A DNA stretch of 64,000 nucleotides from Ostreococcus lucimarinus CCE9901 (Eukaryota; Chlorophyta; Mamiellophyceae; Mamiellales; Bathycoccaceae): assembly GCF_000092065.1 (NCBI RefSeq), contig NC_009356.1:186001-250000 (forward strand), read 5' to 3'. The position numbers were made by a program, and so were the translations under genes. This document shows positions 1-9,775 of the stretch, piece by piece (the stretch's first letter is position 1; every line of letters begins with the position of its first letter). The notes under the pieces are model-generated. The model was given only the letters and a program-made list of their open reading frames with translations. It ran no database searches and was not told the DNA's origin.

Positions 1-226
1 CTCGCCGACCGCTCCCGATCGCCCTGTCCGTTCGCGCGCGAGTCGACGTCGTCAGTCACTCGTCGCGCGCCGCGCGCCCCGCGTCCGCGCGTCGCTCGTC
101 GCGCGCCGCGCGCACCTTTTCCCGCTTGTCCTTTTTCGTCTTTTTCGCCTTCTTCGCGGTCGTCGTCGTCGCCTTGAGCGCCAACCGGCCGCGAACGACG
201 TGGTCGTACGCGCCGTCCTTCGTCAT
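1..226 (-). CDS. FAM32A-like nuclear protein, N-terminal part (cut by window edge)
   Basis: The ATG is at 226. Exon 1 is 226 to 116 (37 codons), followed by a phase-0 intron 115 to 24 with donor GTGCGCG, branch CTGAC and acceptor CAG. Exon 2 starts at 23 and runs off the window. The visible protein has the FAM32A pattern: a short N-terminal YDHVVRGRLALK stretch matching YEQVQKGPLKLK of animal FAM32A, then a run of lysines. FAM32A is known as a small spliceosome-associated factor near the exon ligation centre. Unspliced, the frame would stop at 56, inside what I read as the intron. Identification rests on the N-terminus only, because the conserved C-terminal half lies outside the window. Confidence 0.62.
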
Positions 227-698
227 CGCGCTCGCTCGCTCGCGGTCGATCGTGCGGCGCCGCGCGCGCTCGGCATCGCGTCGCGGAGTGTCGCGCGCGT
301 CGCCCCGCGGTGTCTTTGTCAGCGCGAACCGCGATCGGCGACGCGATCGCGATACGCCGACGCGCGCGACGTCGCTCTCGACGCACGAACGCGCGGAAAC
401 GGTCGATAAATATCGCGCGCGCGAGAATCGCGCGCGCGAGCGGACGTCGGCGACGCGCGAGAGGCGCGAGAGGCGTGAAACGCGCGGCGCGCGCGGAACG
501 ATCTCCGCGCGCGCGTGGTGATTGCGAGCGCTGGACGCGCGCGCGAGCGCGCGAGGGCGTCGAGCGCGCGCTCGGTACGGACGGAAACGTTCGGTGGGTC
601 GGTCGCGCGCGACGCGAGGGACGTAGGACGGCGCGAGGGCGACGCGAGGGCGCGCGAGGGAAAGGTTGGAGACCGAGGGTATCCTCGCGGCGCGCGCG
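227..698. promoter_or_regulatory. Divergent intergenic region between FAM32A-like and CK1 genes
   Basis: 472 bp separate the two divergent start codons. The reading frames here are arginine-rich CpG shadows with no recognisable protein. An AT island, gataaatatc near 405-414, stands out from the GC-rich background and could be a TATA-like element. This is inferred from composition only. Confidence 0.35.
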
Positions 699-1892
699 AT
701 GGCGTCGCAGAGCGGTTTAGAGCTGCGCGTGGGGAATAAGTACAGGCTCGGACGGAAGATTGGATCGGGGTCGTTCGGAGACATTTATCTCGGCACGCAC
801 ATCAAGACGAATGAAGAGGTGGGGATCAAGCTGGAGAGCTGCAAGACGAAGCATCCGCAGTTGCTGTACGAGTCGAGGTTGTACAAGATTTTACAAGGCG
901 GCACGGGCGTGCCGAACGTGCGATGGTACGGCGTGGAGGGTGATTATAACATCATGGTGATGGATCTGCTCGGACCGAGCTTGGAGGATCTGTTCAACTT
1001 TTGTAACCGAAAGTTGAGCCTGAAGACGGTGTTGATGCTGGCGGATCAGCTCGTGTCGAGGATCGAGTACGTGCATAGTAAAAGTTTCATCCATCGCGAT
1101 ATAAAGCCGGATAACTTTTTGATGGGACTCGGAAAACGAGCGAATCAGGTCAACATCATCGACTTCGGGCTGGCGAAGAAGTATAGAGATCCAAAGACGC
1201 ACTTACACATTCCGTATCGAGAGAATAAAAACTTGACGGGAACGGCGAGATACGCGAGTATCAACACGCACGTTGGGATCGAGCAATCGCGACGGGACGA
1301 CTTGGAGTCGCTCGGGTACGTTTTGATTTACTTCTTGCGCGGATCTTTGCCCTGGCAAGGCTTGAAAGCGGCGACGAAGAAACAAAAATATGAAAAGATT
1401 AGCGAAAAGAAGATGACGACGCCCATCGAGGTGTTGTGCAAAGGCTATCCGCCAGAGTTTGTGACGTACTTCCAAGTCGTGCGCTCGCTGCGGTTCTCGG
1501 ACAAGCCGGATTACTCGTACCTTCGCAAGCTGTTCCGCGATTTGTTTATTCGCGAAGGCTATCAGTACGATTACGTATTCGACTGGACGATTTTAAAGTA
1601 CCAGCAGACGCAGGCGTTGACGCGTCCCAGCGCGAGCGCGGCGCAAGCGCAGGCGGGTGTCGGCACGAGCGGTGACGCCACCGACCCCAGCGCCGCGCTC
1701 CGACGTCAATCAACTTTAGATCGCAACGCAAGCGTTTCGCGACCGAGCGGGACGAGACTAGTCGAGAAGGAAGTCGCGAGCGCAGATCGGACCACATCCT
1801 TCGCGCGCAACTACGATCGCCAGCGCTCGAGCTCGCGACCTCTCGCCAGTAGAAAGGAAGAGGATTACGACGGCGGTCGTGCGTACCAATAA
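699..1892 (+). CDS. Casein kinase 1 (delta/epsilon-like, plant CKL type)
   Basis: A 397-aa serine/threonine kinase. Glycine loop GSGSFGDIY at residues 22-30, catalytic lysine about K44, HRDIKPDNF at 132-140 with D134, DFG at 155-157, and the CK1 signature [19 protein letters not shown] from about 179. The catalytic domain ends near residue 305 and is followed by a low-complexity Ser/Arg/Ala tail typical of plant CKLs. CK1 enzymes phosphorylate acidic or primed substrates; in Ostreococcus and plants they act in circadian timing, vesicle traffic and cell division. The start at 699 was preferred over an in-frame ATG at 666 because [15 protein letters not shown] matches CK1 N-termini. No intron is visible. 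Confidence 0.97.
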   Translation: MASQSGLELRVGNKYRLGRKIGSGSFGDIYLGTHIKTNEEVGIKLESCKTKHPQLLYESRLYKILQGGTGVPNVRWYGVEGDYNIMVMDLLGPSLEDLFNFCNRKLSLKTVLMLADQLVSRIEYVHSKSFIHRDIKPDNFLMGLGKRANQVNIIDFGLAKKYRDPKTHLHIPYRENKNLTGTARYASINTHVGIEQSRRDDLESLGYVLIYFLRGSLPWQGLKAATKKQKYEKISEKKMTTPIEVLCKGYPPEFVTYFQVVRSLRFSDKPDYSYLRKLFRDLFIREGYQYDYVFDWTILKYQQTQALTRPSASAAQAQAGVGTSGDATDPSAALRRQSTLDRNASVSRPSGTRLVEKEVASADRTTSFARNYDRQRSSSRPLASRKEEDYDGGRAYQ

Positions 1893-1955
1893 TCTTGTAT
1901 TCTATAGGAACAGCAAACCAACGAGCAAGCGTTTCATCCGCACAGCGCGGCGGCG

Positions 1956-1962
1956 TATATAA
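1956..1962 (+). promoter_or_regulatory. TATA-like box upstream of the SNF2-like gene
   Basis: TATATAA in otherwise GC-rich sequence, 20 bp before the ATG at 1982 and within the 89-bp gap after the CK1 stop. If it is a true TATA box, transcription would start almost on that ATG, implying a nearly leaderless mRNA or a start further downstream. Confidence 0.35.
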
Positions 1963-1981
1963 CCGCCGCGCCGTCGAGGCC

Positions 1982-3277
1982 ATGCCTCCCGAGCGCGCTT
2001 CCTTCGCCTCGCGCCTGCTCGACTCCCAGTCCGCGTCCCTCGATGCGAACGACGAAGACACGTTCGTGAACGCGCTCGCGACGCAGCCGACGGCGCCGCA
2101 CGCGACGCAAAGTCTCGCAAAGTCAAAGTGCTCTTTCGCATCGCGCGCGTTCGAATGCTCCGCCGACGCTGACGCCAAGCGCCGCGTGGACCACCTAGAC
2201 GCCGAGTCGATCGGAATAAAACGCGCCTTGGTGGTCCCGCGCGCGCCGAGCGCTGGATCTGTCGTGCTTTGGCCTCCCGAGGGCGCCTGCAGAGCGACGA
2301 CGGCGATGACGCTGCCGGCGACGCACGCGACGCGAATGACGCCGAGACAGATTGAAGTCGTGCGCGCGCTCCACGAGAGGTTCACCAAACATCACATTAA
2401 CTCTGGCTGCGTGGTGCGCGATGCGGATGAGCTGGAACCGATCGTGGGGGTGTGCGCGTTCGCGTCGGCGATGTTGGCGGCGCGGGGCGACGCCGACAAA
2501 GAGGCGTCTTTGCTAGTCTTGTGCGCGCCGAACGCGATTTTGGCGTGGGTGCAGACTCTGCAGACGTATGGTGTCAGTGGATTAGAGTCCGCGCGAGGCG
2601 TGACGCAGAGCGAAAGGGCGTTGACTCGAGTCAAGAGCGGCGCCGCGTGCGCCCTGGTGATGTCGCACGACACGTATAGAAACGCGGTGCATGACGTGAT
2701 CCAGGTGCCTTGGGCGATGTGCGTCTACGATGAAGTCCACCGTTTGAAGTCAGACAAGAGTAAAGCGTACGAAGCGGCGCATCTGCTTCACAAGAAGGTT
2801 TTCCGTGTCGGGTTGTCCGACCAACTTTTCACGAACTGCAACGCATCGGAGCTTTGGAGCGTGATGAACTGGATAGTGCCTTGGCGACTCGGCGATCGCA
2901 ACCTGTACGACTCTTACTTCGTCAAGCCGATCAACGATGGGCATAGAAATGTCCACACGGATGTCGCGCAACAACGTACGCGCGAATTGCACGTGCATCT
3001 GTCCGCGGCGATGACGCCGGGCATCGGCGAAGCGCAACTGTTTAGACAGTACGCACCAGACGTCGAAGGCACCGACGGTTCCGCTACGACAGCCCACAAA
3101 GCGCTCGAGGCGCTGGCGAGCTTTGAGAATTTGCCGGTCGCCGAAATGGCGGCCAAACTACTCGCGATGGACAAGCGCGGGCGCGACGCGCTGCGCTGTC
3201 GAGTCATCGCGAGCGAACTCGGCACGTTCGCCACCGTTCTCGAGCAATGGCAGAAAGAAAACGACGACGTGAAGTGA
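1982..3277 (+). CDS. Degenerate SNF2-family N-lobe protein lacking Walker A and the helicase C lobe
   Basis: 431 aa. Residues from about 150 to 310 follow the first RecA lobe of SNF2 ATPases. VVRDADELEPIVGVCAFASAML occupies the place of the GILADEMGLGKT block but has no GKT Walker A. LLVLCAPNAILAWVQTL resembles motif Ia, CVYDEVHRLKSDKSK resembles motif II (DEGHRLKN), and GLSDQLFTNCNASELWSVMNWIVP resembles motif III ([20 protein letters not shown]). The frame ends soon after; no helicase C domain or motif VI follows before the next gene. So it looks like a half-ATPase that cannot hydrolyse ATP, perhaps a scaffold or a decaying gene. It keeps one long open frame, which argues against a recent pseudogene. 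The start at 1982 was chosen because it is the first ATG after the TATA-like box. Confidence 0.6.
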   Translation: MPPERASFASRLLDSQSASLDANDEDTFVNALATQPTAPHATQSLAKSKCSFASRAFECSADADAKRRVDHLDAESIGIKRALVVPRAPSAGSVVLWPPEGACRATTAMTLPATHATRMTPRQIEVVRALHERFTKHHINSGCVVRDADELEPIVGVCAFASAMLAARGDADKEASLLVLCAPNAILAWVQTLQTYGVSGLESARGVTQSERALTRVKSGAACALVMSHDTYRNAVHDVIQVPWAMCVYDEVHRLKSDKSKAYEAAHLLHKKVFRVGLSDQLFTNCNASELWSVMNWIVPWRLGDRNLYDSYFVKPINDGHRNVHTDVAQQRTRELHVHLSAAMTPGIGEAQLFRQYAPDVEGTDGSATTAHKALEALASFENLPVAEMAAKLLAMDKRGRDALRCRVIASELGTFATVLEQWQKENDDVK

Positions 3278-3334
3278 ACACGATGACTAGCTATACCTAG
3301 CGATTAGCAATTACAATTCAATTCAATTTGAACA

Positions 3335-3958
3335 TCAGACGAACTCGTTCAACAGACGCTCTACGGTTTGCGCGTCGAGACCCATGACGCCGTCCATCGA
3401 CCCTTCGATGCGCTTTAGATACGGCTGAAGCAGCGGATGCTCGACCATGAGACCTCCGGCGCAAAACATGCACTCGCCCTCGTCCACGATGGCGTTCACG
3501 ACGTCATCGGGAATTTCGTCGAAGACGACGGTGTTCACGTCCACCGCCGACGCCGACTTTCCGCTCGATAAATCCGTCACCATCGTCGACCCGACCGTGG
3601 ACGGCGGGTCCAAGCCGTACCCGCGTATGAACTCTCGCGCCTCGCTCGCGCTCGTCGGTTTCTCGCGGATGATTCCTCGATGCACCACGACTTGGTCGCA
3701 CGTGATCAACAATCTCCGCGCTCCCTCACCGCGCTCCGCGAGCTTTTCGCGCACCGCCGTCGCCTTCGCGCTCGCCAGCGCGCGCACCAAAACTTCGGGA
3801 TCATCAAACCGTATCGCCTTCTCGTCGATATCCGGCTTCTCGATGACGTACTCGATGTTCATCCCCGACAAGATGGCGCGTCGCGTCGCCGAGCCCGAGC
3901 CCAAGATCACCGCCGTCGACGTCTCCTTCAATCTTTCCGCGACCGTTTTCGCGTTCAT
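3335..3958 (-). CDS. Maf-like nucleoside triphosphate pyrophosphatase
   Basis: 207 aa, the usual size of Maf/Ham1-type house-cleaning pyrophosphatases, which hydrolyse non-canonical or modified NTPs (dTTP/UTP or m7GTP types). The N-terminal substrate loop ILGSGSATRRAIL (from about residue 18) matches the S-x-S-x-R-R motif, and LITCDQVVV carries the acidic metal or catalytic position (usually GADT). REKP and the C-terminal GVMGL block are also conserved. The frame is open further upstream to 4513, but that part is arginine-rich shadow; the ATG at 3958 gives the family start. It is convergent with the SNF2-like gene, 57 bp apart. Confidence 0.88.
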   Translation of the reverse strand: MNAKTVAERLKETSTAVILGSGSATRRAILSGMNIEYVIEKPDIDEKAIRFDDPEVLVRALASAKATAVREKLAERGEGARRLLITCDQVVVHRGIIREKPTSASEAREFIRGYGLDPPSTVGSTMVTDLSSGKSASAVDVNTVVFDEIPDDVVNAIVDEGECMFCAGGLMVEHPLLQPYLKRIEGSMDGVMGLDAQTVERLLNEFV

Positions 3959-4089
3959 CGCGCGCGCGATCGCTTCGTTCCGCCCACACGCGCGCGTCCG
4001 AACGATCCACGCGCACCGACGCGTCCAGGTCGTCGTCGCGCGCATCCGCCGCGTTTTGCGGCGCGCGTCCTCGTCCCTCCGCGGCGCCT

Positions 4090-4572
4090 TCACCCCGTCC
4101 CGCCTCCGAACGTCGACGTCTCCCGCTCGCTCGCTCGCCCGTTCGCCAGCGTCTCTCGCTCGGCGTCGCGCAGCTCGCGTTCGCTCGGCACGTTCGCGCC
4201 GAACAGCTTCCGCCACGCGCGTCCCGCGCGCTCGGCGTCCTCGCGCGTCAGCGGCGACGTCCCATTCGCGTCTCCCTCGCCCGTCTCCGCGCGCGCGCGC
4301 GCCGCCCGTCGCTCGGGCGCGGGTAATCCCTCGCGCTGCGCGCGCTTCACCGCGAAGCACTCCCACAGGTCGCTCCATTTCTCGTCGCACGCGTCGAGCT
4401 CGCCGTGTCTGTAGTACCGACTCAACTGAAACATCGGATCTGCGTCGCGTCGCGCGCGTCGTCAGTCTCGCGCCGCGCGATTCGGCGCGGTCGTTCGAGG
4501 CGCACCGTAGCACGTCCAGACGCGCTCGACGGCCTCGGCGACGGTCTCGGGCGGGAGATCCGCGCGCGTCAT
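4090..4572 (-). CDS. DUF3128 / Emi1-like small protein
   Basis: Two exons: ATG at 4572, exon 1 4572-4506, intron 4505-4440 (66 bp, donor GTGCGCC, branch CTGAC, acceptor GCAG, phase 1), exon 2 4439-4090; 138 aa after splicing. The junction creates CYDPMFQLSRYYRHGELDAC, continuing into a Lys/Trp/Cys segment. The paired-cysteine pattern Y-R-x-G-E-x-D-x-C ... W-x-D-x-W-x-C is that of DUF3128 (yeast Emi1), a poorly understood eukaryotic family with a twin-Cys helix. Without the intron the conserved Y-x-C half is lost, which supports the splice. The FLVB start lies 108 bp away on the opposite strand. Confidence 0.72.
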
Positions 4573-4680
4573 GGCGAGGCTCGGAGTGCCGCGCGCCGTC
4601 ACAGCGCGACGCGTCGACGGCGAATCGCGCGCGGCGATCGACGCCGTGCGCGCGGTGAGAGACGCGCGGGCGACGCGGCG

Positions 4681-6597
4681 ATGCGCGTCGACGCGGCGCG
4701 CGCGCGCGCGGCGACGCGCGCGGACGCGATGGCGTCGAGGTGCCGACTCGGACGACGCCCGGAGGGTTCGCGCGGTGCGACGACGCGCGCGCGGCGCGCG
4801 CGGCGCGCGAGATGGGTCGAGTGCGCGGTGACGGACCCGCCGGTGACGCGCGAGGCGGTCAGGACGTCGGACGTGGAGCTGTTCGAGGGGAAGAAGCGAT
4901 TGCAGACGCAGGCGACGGCGCTCGGCGAGGGCACCACGCTGATACGGTCGCTCGATTGGGATCGCGATCGGTTCGACATCGAGTTTGGGTTGGAAAAAGG
5001 GACGACGTATAACTCGTACATCATTCGCGGCGCGCCCGGGACGGCGGCGCTGATCGACGCGAGTCACGAAAAGTTTCGGGAGTTGTACATGAAGACGCTG
5101 ACTGGAGAAATCGACCCGCTGGAGATCAAGTACGTGGTGTGCTCGCACACCGAACCCGATCACTCGGGATTGATCGGAGACGTGCTGAAGATTGCGCCGA
5201 ATGCGACGGTGCTCGGGAGTAAGGTGTGCTTGGCGTTCTTGGAGAATTTGATTCACGAGCCGTTCGAGTCGAGGGTGGTCAAGGGGGGCGACGTCGTGGA
5301 TTTGGGCGACGGACACGAGCTGAAGTTTATCATGGCGCCCAACTTGCATTGGCCGGATACGATGTTCACATACGATCCGAAGTCACGATTGATGTACACG
5401 TGCGACGCGTTCGGGTCGCATTATTGCAGTGAGGACCCGTTCGACGGGGACTTGAGCGCGTTGATGCCGCACTATCGTTTCTACTACGAGTGTTTGATGA
5501 AACCGAACGCTCGATCGGTGCTCACGGCGCTTCGCAAGTGCGAGTCCGAAGGCGCAGATTTTGTGGGCATTTGTAACGGCCACGGACCGTTGCTGCGGTA
5601 CAACGTGGACGAACTCGTGGGGGATTACAAGAAATGGAGCGAGAGCGCGTTGGCCAAGGCCAAGGCAAACGTGGCGGTATTTTACACCGCCGAGTACGGT
5701 TTCAGCGATCGACTTTCGCAGTCCATCGCGCGCGGGTTGACGAAGACCGAAACAGAGGTTGTCATGATGGATTTATTGTCCGCAGATTCTCAAGAACTCG
5801 TCGAAACGACGAAGCACGCGGCTGGCATCGTCTTGCTTTCGCCGCCGCGCGCCGGTCCAGCCAACGAGCAGCTCGCCAACATCATCGGCGCCGTGGACGC
5901 CAAGCAAAAGTTCTTCATCGCGGAATCGTATGGTGGTGAAGACGAGCCCGTGGACTTGTTGGCGAAGAAACTCGCCGAGCTCGGCGTTACCGAGGCTTTT
6001 TCGCCCCTCAAGGTGACGAGCGACCCGACCGAGGGCACGTATCAATTGTTCGAAGAGGCTGGCACCGATTTGGGTCAACTTTTGACGAAGAAGAAGACAC
6101 TGGCGGACATGAAGAGCGCCATGTCACCTGACGTCGCCAAGGCGCTCGGTCGTGTCAGTGGAGGCTTGTACGTCGTCACCGCCGCGCAGGGCACCGCGCG
6201 TTCGGCGATGATCGCGTCTTGGGTCGCCCAAGCCTCGTTCGAACCTCTCGGTTTTACCGTCGCGGTGGCGAAAGATCGCGCCATTGAATCACTGATGCAA
6301 GTCAACGACACGTTTGTCCTGAATTGCCTTCCCGAGAACGGCTTCGAACCGTTAATGAAGCACTTTCTGACGCGATTCCCACCCGGCGCCGACCGCTTCG
6401 AGGGCGTGGAGTGGGCGCCTGCCAACTGCGGCGCGCCCATCCTCGGCGACGCCGTGGCGTTCATGGAGTGCCGAGTGGTGTCTCGAATGGAAGCCAACGA
6501 TCACTGGATCGTGTACAGCGAAGTTTTCAACGGTAAGGTGTTCAACCAAGACGTACGAACGGCGTCCCATCATCGCAAAGTCGGCTCTTACTACTGA
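4681..6597 (+). CDS. FLVB: Flavodiiron protein B (chloroplast, canonical di-iron site)
   Basis: 638 aa from the ATG at 4681; the frame is open upstream but is transit-peptide-like or shadow, and 4729 is an alternative ATG. Domain order: arginine-rich plastid transit peptide, metallo-beta-lactamase-like di-iron domain, flavodoxin-like domain from about residue 330, flavin-reductase-like domain from about 490. All iron ligands are present: H156, E158, D160 and H161 in HTEPDH, H223 in NLHWPD, D242 in YTCDAFG and H301 in CNGHGPL. In algae and mosses FLVA/FLVB reduce O2 to water downstream of photosystem I, an electron sink in fluctuating light. The canonical ligands place it with FLVB/Flv3. Its presumed partner FLVA is at 12565. 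Confidence 0.93.
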   Translation: MRVDAARARAATRADAMASRCRLGRRPEGSRGATTRARRARRARWVECAVTDPPVTREAVRTSDVELFEGKKRLQTQATALGEGTTLIRSLDWDRDRFDIEFGLEKGTTYNSYIIRGAPGTAALIDASHEKFRELYMKTLTGEIDPLEIKYVVCSHTEPDHSGLIGDVLKIAPNATVLGSKVCLAFLENLIHEPFESRVVKGGDVVDLGDGHELKFIMAPNLHWPDTMFTYDPKSRLMYTCDAFGSHYCSEDPFDGDLSALMPHYRFYYECLMKPNARSVLTALRKCESEGADFVGICNGHGPLLRYNVDELVGDYKKWSESALAKAKANVAVFYTAEYGFSDRLSQSIARGLTKTETEVVMMDLLSADSQELVETTKHAAGIVLLSPPRAGPANEQLANIIGAVDAKQKFFIAESYGGEDEPVDLLAKKLAELGVTEAFSPLKVTSDPTEGTYQLFEEAGTDLGQLLTKKKTLADMKSAMSPDVAKALGRVSGGLYVVTAAQGTARSAMIASWVAQASFEPLGFTVAVAKDRAIESLMQVNDTFVLNCLPENGFEPLMKHFLTRFPPGADRFEGVEWAPANCGAPILGDAVAFMECRVVSRMEANDHWIVYSEVFNGKVFNQDVRTASHHRKVGSYY

Positions 6598-6707
6598 CGC
6601 GCCGTCGACCCCGCATGTAATTCTTAACAAAAAATGTTGGCTCTTTCAATACAACAAACGTCGCGACGTGCGAGCGTTCCAGCACTTTCTAATCAATTCG
6701 CGCACGT

Positions 6708-7175
6708 CTACATGCTCATCCTACCCACGAAGCGTTCCACGTCGCGCGTGAATTGCGCCTCCGCCGCCGTCTCCCCCCTTCGCGTCGCGTCGCTCGTCGC
6801 GCTCTTAACCGTCCCCGCCACCATCGTCCGCTTCACTCCACTCACCACCGGTTGCGGTGTCGGCGCATCCGTCGTCATCGTCGGCATCATGCTCACCACG
6901 CCGAGCGCGAACGCCAGCACCGCCTTTGTCGCCGCGTCCCGCTCGCGATTCACCCTCGCCGCCGCGCGTTCCAACCGCGTCGGTTTCACCGCGCGTCCCG
7001 CGTCCACGGAATCTCCGAGTCTCAGCTTCGCGACGAGATCATCGTTCTTCGCTCGCCGCGCCGTGGACGACGCGTCGCTCGTCGGCGCGTCGTCCGCGGA
7101 CGTCGCGCGTCGCTTCGGGACGCGGCGACGGTGAGAGTCGAAAAACGCGCTCGGCGGCACGCGCGGAAGCAGCAT
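6708..7175 (-). CDS. Hypothetical protein with one predicted hydrophobic segment
   Basis: 155 aa, not recognised. The N-terminal 80 residues are basic and Ser/Ala-rich, compatible with an organelle transit peptide. A short hydrophobic stretch AVLAFALGVVSMMP lies near residue 87, and the end is RDVERFVGRMSM. An opposite-strand frame (6634-7134) covers the same DNA. The minus reading was preferred because its composition is more protein-like and it converges sensibly with FLVB, ending 110 bp after the FLVB stop. Coding status is uncertain. Confidence 0.42.
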   Translation of the reverse strand: MLLPRVPPSAFFDSHRRRVPKRRATSADDAPTSDASSTARRAKNDDLVAKLRLGDSVDAGRAVKPTRLERAAARVNRERDAATKAVLAFALGVVSMMPTMTTDAPTPQPVVSGVKRTMVAGTVKSATSDATRRGETAAEAQFTRDVERFVGRMSM

Positions 7176-7541
7176 GGCGACGCGCGCGCGTCACGTCGCG
7201 CGCGAAGCGCTTTTTCTTCGTCACCGCGCGCGCGCGGCGTCGGGCGCGCGAAGACGAGGCGCGGTGTGGGGAGAATTATCCAGCCACGAGGGCGACGCCG
7301 CGCCTAGTCAGCGCGCGAGGACGCGCGAGAGGACGCGGCTGAAAAACGAGACGGAGATTGTCTGAAAAGCGGCGACTCGACTTCTGGAGACGTGATTCGT
7401 ACGAGCGTTGATATCTATACAAAACTATGACGGTGCGAACGCGCGCGGTGAAAGCTGGAGGAGGCGCGAGAGACGATATCGCCGGCGCGAGATCGCTCGA
7501 TCTCCTCGGAAAAAGTGGTTGGAATCGCGCGGAGAGCGGCG
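7176..7541. other. Intergenic gap without a recognised gene
   Basis: 366 bp between the start of the hypothetical protein and the 3' end of the MUT9-like kinase. It should hold the promoter of the former and the 3' UTR of the latter. Its AT-richer part (about 7370-7430) is where kinase mRNA ends would be expected. The short frames read as shadows. Confidence 0.4.
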
Positions 7542-9269
7542 TTAGCTCACCGTGCGACCGAACGCGACGGCGCTGATGTAAAGGTTCTTCGCCCACTTTT
7601 CTTTGACGTGCGTGGACGGGAAGGCCGAGGTGCGAAGAGTTTCCTGCGTCTCGTCGCCCGGTCGGCGGCGAGGGATGGAGAGCACGAAGGCGGCTTGGTC
7701 TGTCGTCGCCGCGCAGCACGTGATGCGGAAACCACCGTTCCAGCGTCGGTGAATGCCTTCACTCGGGTACATAAAGTCCAGTTCAACGCATTGATCGACG
7801 AAACCGGCGTTTCGGGACATGACGACTGCCCAGCGGCACCCGCAAGTGGCCATGGAGGTGACGTAAAAGCCTTCCTTCCACTTTTTATTGATCCACTTGA
7901 AGGGGAACGAGTCGCTCACCTTGTACGACTGCTGCGTGTACGTCGAGCCTTTCGACATGACGACGATGGCAGAGCCGGCGGACGAACCCGCGAGCGCGGT
8001 GATGTAGTATCCATCGTCCCACTGTTCCAAGATCCAGTCCTTCGGCAAGAAGTGCGTGGACAAGTTCCAAATCTGCGCGCTGAAGCCCGTACCGGCGTCC
8101 ATGATGAGCGCCCAGAGCTCAGCCGAACAGGAGACGCTGGAGATGAATAGACCGTCATCGTTACCTTTCTCCACGTGCTGCTCGATGCGCGAGTTCGCCA
8201 CGTTGTAGTGGTATCTTTGCTTCATCGGTCGGTGGGCGTTGTAAATGGTGATCCATTGCTGCGCGGGCAAGCCGACGCGTACCTTCTTCTTCAGTCGGTC
8301 CTTATCGTCGGTGTCAAACTGCATGTCAGAAATTTTACGCTTCATGCCAACCTTCTTCGCGCCTTCGGTAGAGATCGGGCGTCTCGCGACGGCGCCGCAC
8401 AGAGGCTCAAAGAGTCCGGACATGGCTCCGTACTTAGGTTCTTCGTCAAACTTCAAGTTGATGACGGCTTCCATAAACTGCCTGAATGCGCTCGGAGTGT
8501 ATCTGCAAAGCGCCTCGGGACTGGTAGCCATCTTCTTCTTGCATACTAAAAACCCCTTGTTATCGCCTTGGTAACCTTGCCACGGTAATCGCCCCTTCAA
8601 GAGGAACAATAAAGTATACGCCAGCGATTCCAAGTCGTCGCGTCGAGATGCGGTGCGGCCCAAGTGCGCGTGCACGGACGCGTAACGCACTGTTCCTCGG
8701 AAAATATCTGGTCTCTGGTCGTATTCTATGTGAGCCGAACAAATTGGGTCGCGCCAACGCGTCCCCAGACCTAAATCAACCAAATACAACTTCTTCTCCG
8801 TCGGCGTTCCCGGAGGTCCGAGCAAAAAGTTCTCCGGCTTGATGTCGCCGTGCACGAACCCTTTACTGTGAAAGTTCTCCAAAATCGCGAGCGACTCCAC
8901 CGCAATGCACGCGACCATCTCCTGCGACATCATCTGCCCGTTCGCGTTCCACTTATCCCACAAAGACGGCCCCAACAAATCCATCACCATCACGTAGTAG
9001 TCTCCTTGACTCCCCTTATAGTGCACCTTCGGCACCCCGAGAATACCCCCCAGCGAGTTATACACGCTCCACTCGTACGGTGGTCCGTAATCACATCCCT
9101 TACTCGACCTGTGTTCAAACTTCAACGCCACCTGGTTCGCATTCGGCCCCGTCGTCGCGCTCGGGTCGGTCGGCTTCAACCGCCGTCCGACGTACACCTG
9201 CCCGAACCCGCCCTTTCCGAGTTTCCGTTCCACGATGTACACGGGCGATCCCCCGACTTGCGTCTGCAT
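7542..9269 (-). CDS. MUT9-like / photoregulatory protein kinase (CK1 superfamily)
   Basis: 575 aa. The N-terminal kinase domain has glycine loop GKGGFGQV at 18-25, K50, and catalytic [11 protein letters not shown] around D142. DLG replaces DFG (D165), as in plant MLK/PPK kinases; it also has [10 protein letters not shown] and [10 protein letters not shown]1-family motifs. The region after about residue 300 holds repeated aromatic blocks (for example [13 protein letters not shown] and [13 protein letters not shown]) matching the conserved MLK C-terminal region. Chlamydomonas Mut9p phosphorylates histones H3/H2A and is needed for transgene and transposon silencing; Arabidopsis PPK1-4 act in light signalling and the clock. 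It is a second CK1-superfamily gene in the window but clearly a different subfamily from the one at 699. Confidence 0.93.
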   Translation of the reverse strand: MQTQVGGSPVYIVERKLGKGGFGQVYVGRRLKPTDPSATTGPNANQVALKFEHRSSKGCDYGPPYEWSVYNSLGGILGVPKVHYKGSQGDYYVMVMDLLGPSLWDKWNANGQMMSQEMVACIAVESLAILENFHSKGFVHGDIKPENFLLGPPGTPTEKKLYLVDLGLGTRWRDPICSAHIEYDQRPDIFRGTVRYASVHAHLGRTASRRDDLESLAYTLLFLLKGRLPWQGYQGDNKGFLVCKKKMATSPEALCRYTPSAFRQFMEAVINLKFDEEPKYGAMSGLFEPLCGAVARRPISTEGAKKVGMKRKISDMQFDTDDKDRLKKKVRVGLPAQQWITIYNAHRPMKQRYHYNVANSRIEQHVEKGNDDGLFISSVSCSAELWALIMDAGTGFSAQIWNLSTHFLPKDWILEQWDDGYYITALAGSSAGSAIVVMSKGSTYTQQSYKVSDSFPFKWINKKWKEGFYVTSMATCGCRWAVVMSRNAGFVDQCVELDFMYPSEGIHRRWNGGFRITCCAATTDQAAFVLSIPRRRPGDETQETLRTSAFPSTHVKEKWAKNLYISAVAFGRTVS

Positions 9270-9775
9270 CGTTCACAAACCACACACTCGTCAATCTCGC
9301 GTCGTCGTCGCGTCGCCGGCCGCCGTCGCGCCGTCGCGAATCGCGTTCGCGTCGTTCGCGCGTCTCGGGTTTGAATCGCCTCGCCGCGCGCCGCGCGTTT
9401 CCGCGCCCGCGCGCGTCTCTCGCCCTCGCGCGCACCTTCTCCGGCACGGGCGCCGTGGAGGGGTCGTCCCCCACCGGCGCCGCGTGGTCCCCGCTTCGTT
9501 CCTCGCTCGGTTCGTCCATCGCGCGTCGTCGATCGCGCGCCGACGCGTCTTCTCGAGATCCTCTCTCGCGCGTCGCTCGCGCGTCGCTCGAGCGCGCGCG
9601 CGCGTTCGCGCGCGCCGACGCGACGATCGGCGCGTCGTCGACGCGCGCGGACTCGAGGCGTCGCGTCGCGCGGGCGTCGCGCGGGCGTTCGACGATCGGT
9701 CGAGTCGTCAAGTGTCGCGTCGGCGAATCGTCGCGTCAGACGACGACGCGCGACGCGCGACGCGCGACGCGCGCC
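9270..9775. promoter_or_regulatory. Divergent intergenic region, MUT9-like kinase / TLDc-like gene
   Basis: 506 bp of very CpG-rich sequence between opposite start codons. A plus-strand frame stays open throughout, so the TLDc-like protein could start further upstream. That translation is almost purely Arg/Ser/Ala and has no recognisable domain, so I treat it as promoter and 5' UTR. Confidence 0.35.

Noticed and set aside
6634-7134. Plus-strand 166-codon frame opposite the 155-aa hypothetical
   Set aside because: Hydrophobic but Ser/Ala/Arg-biased, no orthologue-like features, and it follows directly after FLVB on the same strand without promoter space; kept only as an alternative.
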